NCBI GenBank assembly: GCA_027491215.1
Contig: JAIXWP010000083.1
Span: 1-46,302, forward strand
Length of the DNA stretch: 46,302 nucleotides
Source: Flavobacteriales bacterium
GTDB taxonomy: Bacteria; Bacteroidota; Bacteroidia; Flavobacteriales_D; Sanyastnellaceae
Direction: 5' to 3'
In this document: positions 13,401 to 18,059 of the stretch, in pieces
Layout: the number at the start of each line of letters is the position of its first letter
Numbering within the stretch: position 1 is the first letter of the stretch
The notes under the pieces: generated by a model
Told to the model about the DNA's origin: nothing
The model's input: only the letters and a program-made list of their open reading frames with translations
The model's database searches: none
Program-made: the position numbers and the translations under genes

Positions 13401-16400
13401 TCCCTTCTGCGGGTCAATGGACTATTCTTCAAGGTAGCGGAACTATTACAGATATAAATGATCCTAACACTTCTGTAACTGACCTTGCTCAAGGAAATAA
13501 TATTCTACAATGGACAACCAATAACGGACCTTGTGATCCATCCATCACTTCCGATGTTGTAACAATCTCTGTATTTGATCCAAACGCTCCTGAAGCGGAT
13601 GCTGGTCCAGATCAATCATTCTGTGAACCAGTTAGCAGTACCAATATGGCAGCGCTTCTCCCTTCTATTCCAGGTGTTGGCACTTGGACACTTGTTGGCG
13701 GAACTGGAACAATTGCAGATATCAATGATCCAAATACATTGATAACAGATCTTGTTGTTGGCGAAAACTGCTTCCTATGGACCGTTTATAACGGACCATG
13801 TGAAGAGCCTACAGAGGATGTTGTGTGCATTTACATTTACCCGTCTGATCAGCCAATCGCAGATGCTGGTGAAGATCAAGAGCTTTGCACTCCACTCACC
13901 GAAACACAGCTCACCGCTAACGCAGTCGAATTCCCTGCTCTCGGTGTATGGACACTCATAAGCGGATCAGGAACCATCAATGATATCTACGATCCAAATA
14001 CTATTGTTACCGATCTTGGCGATGGTGTGAACCAATTCCTATGGGCAATTGACAATGGTGCTTGTGATAATCCTATCTCATCTGATATCGTGGAAGTACG
14101 TGTCTATAGCGAAGATCAAACAGATGCTAACGCAGGATTAGATCAAGAATTCTGTCTTCCAACAAACAGTACTACTGTGAATGGAAATGAATTAATCGCA
14201 GCAGCAACTGGCACGTGGACGTTAATCGATGGCGGCGGAACAATTGTGAACCCAACAAGCTCAACTACTGACATCGTAGATCTACCAATCGGAAATAACA
14301 TATTCGTCTGGGAAGTATATAACGGACCTTGTGGTGTAACAACAGATACCATCACCATCTCTATTTTCAATCCTTCTGAAGTGATTGCACTTGCTGGTGA
14401 CGATGCATCTTATTGTACACCTGACGATACACATTGTATGTCAGCTAGCGTTCCATCAGAACCAGCAATCGGTACATGGATTTTAATTACGGGTATTGGA
14501 AATATTGAAGACCCAAATGATCCAAACACTTGCATCACAGGATTAGGAGTTGGAGAAAATATCTTCATGTGGTGTATCGACAATGGGCCATGTGGCTCGA
14601 CTTGCGATATCATGTCGATATTCGTTTACAACCAAGCGACTCCTGACGCGAATGCAGGACCAGATATCGAAATTTGCTTACCAACAAATGCGGTAGCTAT
14701 GGCTGCTTCATCTGCTGAGTTCCCAGCAATTGGTCAATGGTCACTTTTATCCGGAAGCGGAACCATCACTGACCTGAACAGTCCTAACGGTATCATGGCC
14801 GACCTAGGACTTGGAACCAACGTTTTTGTTTGGACAGTTAATAATGGTGTTTGTCCGAATGGTATCACTTCTGATACTGTTGAGGTTCGCGTATTCGATC
14901 CAAGTGCAGAATTACCAAATGCTGGACCTGACCAATTTATCTGTACGCCACAAAATACAGTGACAATGGCCGCAAACGCCGCACAAGATCCTTCATTCGG
15001 ATTCTGGAACTTGATTCAAGGAAGCGCAACGATTGCTGATATCAATGATCCGCTCACTGAAGTATCTGACCTCGGTGTAGGAATAAATATTTTAACATGG
15101 AGCTTCTACAACAGTAACTGCTCTGAATTCCCTCCAACGGATACGGTACGTGTACTTGTGTATGATGAAGGTCAGCCACCTGCAGATGCCGGTCCTGATC
15201 AAGAGTTCTGTTTCCCAACAAATTCTGCAACGATGGCAGCTAACGAAGCAATCGTGCCTGCAATTGGAACATGGACACTTGTCAGTGGAACTGCTTCATT
15301 CAGCGATATCAATGATCCGAACGCAACCATAACTAATCTATCACCAGGCACAAACGTATTTGTGTGGACGATTGATAACGGACCATGTGCGAATGCAATT
15401 ACAACTGATACTGTTGAAATGAGAGTATTCGTTCCGGATGCACCAGTAGCTGACGCAGGCCTAGACCTCGAGCTATGCACCCCAATTGATTGTATCGAAT
15501 TGAGCGCACTCAATCCTATTGACCCACAAGTTGGAACTTGGAGCTACGTGAGCTCTGTGAATGGCGCTGGTAATATTCCATTCGGATCAATCGATGATCT
15601 AAATAATCCTCAAGCAAACATCTGTGCGCTTGCTGTAGGTGTACATACACTGCAATGGAATATATACAATGGGCCATGTAACAACGACAGCAACGATCAA
15701 CTCGTAATAAGCGTGTATGATAACACCGCACCTGCTGCAAATGCGGGTGACGATATCTTCCTCTGCGCGCCTGAAAACGCAACACAGCTGCAAGCCAATG
15801 CTGCAATCTTCCCTGCGGTCGGAACTTGGTCAATCGCCTCTGCGATAGGACCAAACGGACCGCTTACCACTGGAACATTCGGCGATTTGAATGACCCTCT
15901 CACTTCCTTCACAGGACTTGAAATTGGTATATACACATTGATCTGGACTATTGACAACGGACCATGCGGACCGCCAACTACGGACACCGTTATTATTCAA
16001 GTCAATAATCCTGCTTCACCAAATGCTGATGCAGGACCTGATCAAGAATTCTGCTTGAACTTCGCTGATGCAACAATGGCCGCGAATACTCCGCTATTCC
16101 CTGCCATTGGATCATGGGAAGCAATCAGCTTTGATCCAACAGGAACTATCGTTGATGCAAGCAACCCAAGCACATTGATCTCCGACATTCCATTGAACGA
16201 ACACTTGTTCGTGTGGTGTATTGACAATGGATCATGCGCGAATACTGTAACATGTGATACTGTTTCAATCTATGTTAATGACATCACCATTGCTGCGGCA
16301 AATGCTGGAGAAGATCTATTCTTCTGCGGTGCTCCTGATTCATTGATCATGCAAGCAAGCATTGCAGTAGGACTTGCAGAAGGTGTCTGGACATTTGATG

Positions 16401-17113
16401 ACAACGTCTATGATTTCACAGATTCTACATTCCATGAATCAATTGTGTATGGTTTCCAAAATGGATTGAACACATTCACTTGGACCGTTGACAATGGTGC
16501 ATGCGGAATTAGTTCTGACGAAATTGTGATCACTGTATTTGATCCAACACATCCTCCAGCGGAAGCAGGATTGAGTCTAGAAATTTGTGAAAACAAATTC
16601 GAACCATTCAATCTAAATGCTGAACCACCAACATTCCCTGCTACAGGATGGTGGACAGTTGTAGACGGCCCTGCAATTCTTCAAGACTCTACCAACTATG
16701 ACGCAGAAGTACTTTCTCTCGGAGAAATATTGGTTGAGCTAGAAGATGTGCCAAGCACACTTGTATGGACCATAGATAATGGTGTTTGCGGAATCACACA
16801 AGATAGTCTTGTACTAATTCTTGAAGATTGCTTGACGGTAGAAGTGCCTGATGCGTTCTCACCAAACGGCGACGGTGTCAACGATACATTCGTGATTCCA
16901 AATCTCGAAAGCTATCCAAACCATTCATTGAAAATCTTCAACAGATGGGGAGCTCAAGTATTTGAAGCCGCTCCATACATGAGTGATTGGGATGGTAAAT
17001 CGAAACACCCAGCAACGATTGGTGAAGATCTACCAGTATCAACATACTACTACATCCTCGACCTAGGTACAGGAGAAGAAGCGTTCCACGGATTTGTTTA
17101 CTTAAAACGATAA
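1454..17113 (+). CDS. Giant T9SS-exported surface protein, 51 tandem beta domains, CHU_C sorting domain (SprB-like organisation)
   Basis: The 5219-residue protein begins with a signal peptide (about residues 1-29, ending AVA before QFD). Residues about 30-470 resemble the IgGFc-binding protein N-terminal family (TEFWMPP, SAPIQCTHK, TDQLVPIGLAG, AYVYHVSGC). Residues about 470-558 look like a bacterial cadherin/Ig-type domain (FNFVGRDTVTFVVSN). From about 560 to 5128 there are 51 tandem domains averaging 89.5 residues, each with NAGPDQxxC near the start, FPATGxW, a TTxVxGLxxGxN segment, FRWTxxNGPC and DEVxIxVF at the end. The last 90 residues (PDAFSPNGDGVNDTF ... NRWG ... SDWDGK ... GFVYLKR) are a CHU_C/gliding-motility-associated C-terminal domain, a type B T9SS sorting signal. 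It lies 4 bases upstream of a SprF/PorP-like gene, the arrangement seen for sprB and sprF. A surface adhesin is the likely role; gliding itself is unproven. Confidence 0.9.
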   Translation: MRGIFTFLQSAKHLVAAIILMFGSIGAVAQFDTEFWMPPIWDVSNIDRNSPSNLFITTPFDFPVNVQVTTSDGTTFVFNGTVTSGSPLSVPLTPVLGQTNIEGVPSTNQGLHITSSAPIQCTHKVAGGTNQTLVILKGKNALGQEFYCGSQVRNLNSNYGPEEYHFISVMAMENNTQVTFQTPFTMYGSAGALANPHVVTLQAGQSYLIRGNSPTQHVAGARVTSNKDIVVNSGSTHTRISGTGANAADGGTDQLVPIGLAGTEWVIIKGNNNFPWDYAIVVATQNNTNVYIDGSATPVATINAGQFFDWTTTGTFGAPHYIRTDRRAYVYHVSGCSQDEEVDMSAMPEISCTGSRYIEFSRFNQAGLLENLQVLIPPTAESTLKLNGVDYDLIPGVVIQNVPGLTGWRAATYPNASLPTNNILTSQGFFHAGWLTGNGSTGAFGYLSGFDDAFEFQDPFAADPIPTTIYNVATLCQGQSVDHCLKVYSCGANNFIDSFTGNEGNVVIAPPSSPSDTCFRYTAPFNFVGRDTVTFVVSNEFGFEGSIDLIFTVVNPDTPINAGPDQFTCGASSATLSAINPDPLAVGYWTVSVGSGVLVNPNSPTTVVNNLSAGVNAFIWHQDYPSCGVNKVDLVQITRFSGTPPAAAAGPDANLCSSTTYIMQANNPSVAAIGTWSITSGSATIANINLANTLITNLAIGVNTFSWSISNGPCPGGDTTDEIVIRVFNQNHPAANAGPDQSICGTSSGGAGITASLTANAAQVPAVGSWSVIAGTGTFANANSQNTVVSGLSIGTNTFRWTINNGPCGTLTDEVTIIVFSPTSPNATAGPDQTVCLPTNSTNLAGNTPTAPAVGTWTVIAGSGAFANANLPTTSVSGLSLGTNTFRWTVNNGPCPGAVTFDEITIVVFPVSQPTVNAGPDQSFCFTSTPISATLAGSAITAPGTGLWTVVSGTATFANASNPNTTVTGLSLGNNVLQWTASNGTCDPSVSDQMIITVFNGNISTAFAGPDGAICAPATTYTMSATAAVAPSTGLWTQTSGPSGAAISNTSSPTTQITNLTSGVYVFRWTIQNGPCGNTVFDEMTLNVFNASSQTANAGPDQSLCFTGIVGVSATMAANTVTAPSTGTWTLVTGGGTIVTPNSPTTTISNLPVGINIFRWTVNNGVCGSSNDLVAIFVFSSSQASANAGPDQTICSSTTTVNMAGNNVTSPATGVWTQVNGPSTLTFASASSANTSVTGMVAGVYTLQWTINNGPCSSPSIVSDQMTLTVFPAAQTAANAGPDQSICNTTTSINLNSNTPIFPATGQWSIVSGSGTFTNSTSPVTSVTGLGVGVNCFRWTINNGPCGSPTIDEVCITVFDVNAPAANAGTDQSFCLPQTSTTLNANNATFPATGAWTVIAGTGTFSNASSSSSSVSGLSLGTNTFRWTINNGSCGTITFDEVTITIFNSALAPPNAGPDANLCTPTSTYVMQGSTVATPATGVWTLIAGTGTIANPNSPTTSISGLGIGANIFRWTILNGPCPAGQDFDEMTIFVYDENQQNANAGPDQSLCFTGIVGVSATMAASPVIFPGTGQWTVIQGSGTFANASNPNTQILNIGVGQNIFRWTVNNGPCANATTFDEVTVLVYSGAQAAANAGPDQSLCSTNPSTTLAANSITFPGTGQWTVVQGTATFANASSPTTTVSGLSTGTNVLQWTINNGPCAPSTTTDQVTILVYNNAQAPANAGPDFTACTSQGSITLTGTSFTFPATGTWALVSGSATITNPNQATTTATALGVGTNIFSYTINNGPCAAPTVDQVTVIVYSASQAASNAGPDQSICLPTNSVSLSANSLISPATGVWTLISGSGTITSPNTPNTTVTALGIGENIFRWTISNGPCSPTQTVDQVSIIVFNNAQAAANAGPDQSFCEPVSSATLVGNTATFPASGQWTWVSGPTTPVITAPSSATTQVTGLGVGANVFRWTITNGPCAPASTNDEVTIFIFDADQPAANAGPDQFLCSPASTTQLAGNNALFPATGTWTLIQGTGTIANANSPTSNISGLSIGENIFRWTVSNGPCSNSTTFDQVSIFVYDSNAPAANAGPDQSICTPTSSIVMAANAAVFPGAGTWTLISGSGIIVNANSPTTTINNLAVGQNIFRWTINNGACGSQTTFDEVSIFVFSNSSPSANAGPDQNICTPITSTTLAGSVPVFPSTGVWTWVSGPSAPVISNPSNPATAVSGLTVGVHVFQWTVNNGPCAAGITTDQMTINVFDGNAPLASAGADQEICLPTTSTNMTATPATFPGSGVWTLIQGSGAITSPTSATTSITGLTVGENIFRWTVSNGNCTPSSSFDQVSIFIFDNTQAAANAGADQSFCEPTSSTTLVGNNITFPATGQWTWVSGPTTPTIVSANNPSTAVTGLGVGANVFRWTIDNGPCAPSTTQDEITILIFDIDQPDANAGPDQSLCSPTFNTLLSGNVATFPSSGQWTLISGTGTIVNPTSPTTAVTGLSIGENIFRWTVSNGPCANATTFDQVSIFVFDSAAPSATAGPDQSICTPTGSVVMAANAAVFPGTGVWTLVSGSGLIVNPTSPTTTINNLAVGQNIFRWTINNGACGSQTTFDEVSIFVFSEFSPIANAGEDQDLCTPITSTNLQGSVPIFPSSGFWTFISGPSTPTIVDPTNPNTLVTGLAIGPNVFQWTVTNGPCASGVTTDQVTITLFNGGAATPNAGLDQEICSPLSSVQLGADAAVFPGVGEWTLINGTGTFVDINDESTIVNGLTIGVNTFRWSVNYSTCGSPFDEVDIIVYDSSQGAAVAGPDQQICTPDNSVSMAADAVLSPGFGTWSLVSGSGAIQNINDPNTLITNLPVGENIFVWTVYNGSCLAPALTTDTVSIFVFSTDNLDASAGLDQSFCTPTNSALLTGSALIFPSTGIWTIEQGTGNIADPTSPFTTITDLTVGETILRWTVNNGPCPNTISADEMSIFIFDETQAAANAGADQELCSTNPSTTLAGNNVIFPATGLWTVVQGTAIFADATNPSTTVSGLSIGTNILQWTIENGPCDPSSTTDQVTIIVFDNAQAPANAGLDIDACTSQGGVTVNGTAFTFPATGVWALVSGSGTITTPNSATTTITNLGVGTNVFSYTINNGPCAAPSVDFINVDTFDEFQPEANAGDDQILCSPISTTTVTGSAVTYPAVGTWTLVQGTGTIVSPNSPTTTINGLSIGVNVLRWTISNGPCDPTETFDELTITVYNSAQGPAQAGNDQEICTPSNTVNMTADAVLAPGFGTWSIIAGSGVFTDINDPNTLVTNLPVGENIFVWTVYNGTCLAPELTTDTVGIFVYETDNLDADAGVDQSFCTPVSSATLTGSALIQPSTGLWTILQGTGVISNPTSPTTTITGLTVGETVVRWTVNNGPCPNTITEDELSIFLFDENQADANAGPDQELCTPTTSTTLQGNAVTFPAIGTWTVLSGTGIFADANDPNTTVTGLSVGQNSFHWTINNGPCANGITTDAVNIFVFDENNPIANAGTDQEVCLPTTTVTLQGSSYTFPANGVWTFLQGSGTITNINDPGTTVTDLAVGTNILVWSVSNGPCAPSITTDQVEIRVYDVDAPLANAGADQELCEPNTTTNMAALVPTTPGFGTWSVLSGAPSVTIADVNDPFTEVTGLAVGQTILLWTVYNGPCDNNGSFDVVSIFVFESSQPAANAGPDQDICTPQTTANLVANNVIFPATGTWTLQSGSGTIVNPTSPVTIVENLGVGANVFCWTISNGPCDPPTTTDCVTINVFDSGQSAANAGPDQEFCLPTTSSVLVGSAIVGSAVGQWSIVQGGGFISNISSAITNISNLPQGENIFRWTVDNGSCGTTQDEVSVFIYNNDAPEADAGEDVSFCTPTSTYTMTANTPEIPGLGTWSIVSGPGLTGTGTIDDINNPTANISGLVIGENRFSWTIYNGPCEVPTTDLISIFIYDENQPVADAGEDQEICLPQTAVDLDANDPIFPSAGQWTILQGSGTITDINDPNTSVTDLAQGNNILQWTTNNGPCDPSITSDVVTISVFDPNAPEADAGPDQSFCEPVSSTNMAALLPSIPGVGTWTLVGGTGTIADINDPNTLITDLVVGENCFLWTVYNGPCEEPTEDVVCIYIYPSDQPIADAGEDQELCTPLTETQLTANAVEFPALGVWTLISGSGTINDIYDPNTIVTDLGDGVNQFLWAIDNGACDNPISSDIVEVRVYSEDQTDANAGLDQEFCLPTNSTTVNGNELIAAATGTWTLIDGGGTIVNPTSSTTDIVDLPIGNNIFVWEVYNGPCGVTTDTITISIFNPSEVIALAGDDASYCTPDDTHCMSASVPSEPAIGTWILITGIGNIEDPNDPNTCITGLGVGENIFMWCIDNGPCGSTCDIMSIFVYNQATPDANAGPDIEICLPTNAVAMAASSAEFPAIGQWSLLSGSGTITDLNSPNGIMADLGLGTNVFVWTVNNGVCPNGITSDTVEVRVFDPSAELPNAGPDQFICTPQNTVTMAANAAQDPSFGFWNLIQGSATIADINDPLTEVSDLGVGINILTWSFYNSNCSEFPPTDTVRVLVYDEGQPPADAGPDQEFCFPTNSATMAANEAIVPAIGTWTLVSGTASFSDINDPNATITNLSPGTNVFVWTIDNGPCANAITTDTVEMRVFVPDAPVADAGLDLELCTPIDCIELSALNPIDPQVGTWSYVSSVNGAGNIPFGSIDDLNNPQANICALAVGVHTLQWNIYNGPCNNDSNDQLVISVYDNTAPAANAGDDIFLCAPENATQLQANAAIFPAVGTWSIASAIGPNGPLTTGTFGDLNDPLTSFTGLEIGIYTLIWTIDNGPCGPPTTDTVIIQVNNPASPNADAGPDQEFCLNFADATMAANTPLFPAIGSWEAISFDPTGTIVDASNPSTLISDIPLNEHLFVWCIDNGSCANTVTCDTVSIYVNDITIAAANAGEDLFFCGAPDSLIMQASIAVGLAEGVWTFDDNVYDFTDSTFHESIVYGFQNGLNTFTWTVDNGACGISSDEIVITVFDPTHPPAEAGLSLEICENKFEPFNLNAEPPTFPATGWWTVVDGPAILQDSTNYDAEVLSLGEILVELEDVPSTLVWTIDNGVCGITQDSLVLILEDCLTVEVPDAFSPNGDGVNDTFVIPNLESYPNHSLKIFNRWGAQVFEAAPYMSDWDGKSKHPATIGEDLPVSTYYYILDLGTGEEAFHGFVYLKR
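3134..16837 (+). repeat. 51-unit protein-coding tandem repeat (about 268 bases per unit)
   Basis: I counted 51 units by their AGxDxxxC start. Unit 1 begins at about 3134 and unit 51 at about 16562, giving a mean spacing of about 268 bases (89.5 residues). Every unit has two framework cysteines, one after AGPDQ and one in NGPC, which probably form a disulfide in the extracellular protein. The units are diverged at the DNA level, so this is an old array rather than a recent expansion. The fold is probably a PKD/Ig-like beta sandwich, by inference from length and alternating hydrophobic pattern. Confidence 0.9.
7154..9841 (+). repeat. Tandem duplication of a five-unit block inside the array
   Basis: Units 16-20 (7154-8500) match units 21-25 (8501-9841) one for one. 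Both blocks begin with an SFCEP unit containing WTWVSGPTTP, continue with an LCSP unit, an SICTPT unit with MAANAAVFPG, a CTPITST unit with GSVPxFPS, and end with an EIC unit. The block length is 1347 and 1341 bases. Similar five-unit offsets occur elsewhere in the array, for example units 7 and 12 (1340 bases apart). Confidence 0.75.
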
Positions 17114-17117
17114 GAAC

Positions 17118-18047
17118 ATGTCAAAGAGAATTATAATCATATCATCATTGTTCTTGTTGCTTGTCAACGCAATACAATTGCGAGCTCAACAAGACCCACA
17201 GTTTTCTCAATACATGTTCAATATTTTGAGCATTAACCCAGCATACGCAGGAAGCGCAGACCGCATTAGCGCTGTTGGTATTCATCGATCTCAATGGGTG
17301 AAATTTGAAGGAGCGCCAATTACACAAACTGTAACGGTGCACTCTCCTTTGAAAAAAGAATCCATCAGCATCGGCGGAACTATCATCAATGATAAGCATG
17401 GCCCTGTCAATCAGACTTCCATTTTTGCTGATGTGAGCTATCGCATTTTCATGAAAAATTATAAGCTCGCTTTTGGATTAAAAACAGGAATGAATTTGTA
17501 TAGCGCAAACCTTCTTGATCTAAATCCATTCGTGGAGGGCGACCAAGCGTTTCAAGCAAATATCTCCACCAAACCCCTACCAAACTTCGGTTTCGGAGTG
17601 ATGTGGTACAGCCAGCGCTGGTATTTAGGTCTAAGCACACCACGCCTGCTTCAAAACAAATTGCTCGAGGGAGAACTTCCAGACTTCATCAACAATAAAG
17701 AAAGAACACACTTATTCTTGATAGCAGGATACGTTTGGGATATCAACTATTATGTGAAGTTCAAACCGACCATCTTGCTAAAAGCTGTAAACGGCGCGCC
17801 TCCCGGAGCAGACGTGACTGCAAACTTTATGTTCTTCGATAAATTCTGGATCGGTGCATCGTACAGATGGAACGACGCAGTTGGTGCACTCGTGCAATAT
17901 GAAATCAATAACAAACTGAAGTTCGGATACGCATACGATTATGTAACTAGCGACCTAGGGAGATATACTTCCGGTAGCCATGAAGTAATGATCGGTTATG
18001 ATTTCGGAAAAGGAAACAAAGGAGATGTTTCTCCCCGTTTCTTCTAA
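17118..18047 (+). CDS. PorP/SprF family type IX secretion membrane protein
   Basis: This 309-residue protein has a signal peptide (cleavage near LRAQ, residue 24) followed by QDPQFSQYMFNILSINPAYAGS, the hallmark of the PorP/SprF family. The rest alternates polar and aromatic residues as in an outer-membrane beta barrel and ends near Phe. SprF is needed for secretion or attachment of the giant adhesin SprB in Flavobacterium, and PorP-like proteins work with type B sorted cargo. It starts 4 bases after the giant gene and 12 bases before the OmpA-family gene, so the three are almost certainly one operon. A dedicated partner role for the upstream adhesin is an inference from this context. Confidence 0.88.
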   Translation: MSKRIIIISSLFLLLVNAIQLRAQQDPQFSQYMFNILSINPAYAGSADRISAVGIHRSQWVKFEGAPITQTVTVHSPLKKESISIGGTIINDKHGPVNQTSIFADVSYRIFMKNYKLAFGLKTGMNLYSANLLDLNPFVEGDQAFQANISTKPLPNFGFGVMWYSQRWYLGLSTPRLLQNKLLEGELPDFINNKERTHLFLIAGYVWDINYYVKFKPTILLKAVNGAPPGADVTANFMFFDKFWIGASYRWNDAVGALVQYEINNKLKFGYAYDYVTSDLGRYTSGSHEVMIGYDFGKGNKGDVSPRFF

Positions 18048-18059
18048 TCCCTTAGAAGC

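Noticed and set aside
3134-16837. Regularly spaced repeats that might suggest a CRISPR array or satellite DNA.
   Set aside because: The period is about 268 bases, the frame stays open throughout, and units differ mainly at synonymous or tolerated positions. It is a protein-coding domain array.
1668-16881. Many open frames of 60-180 codons on the opposite strand and in other frames inside the giant gene.
   Set aside because: They recur with the repeat period and have no start signals or recognisable domains; they are shadows of a repetitive, Thr/Asn/Pro/Gly-rich coding sequence.
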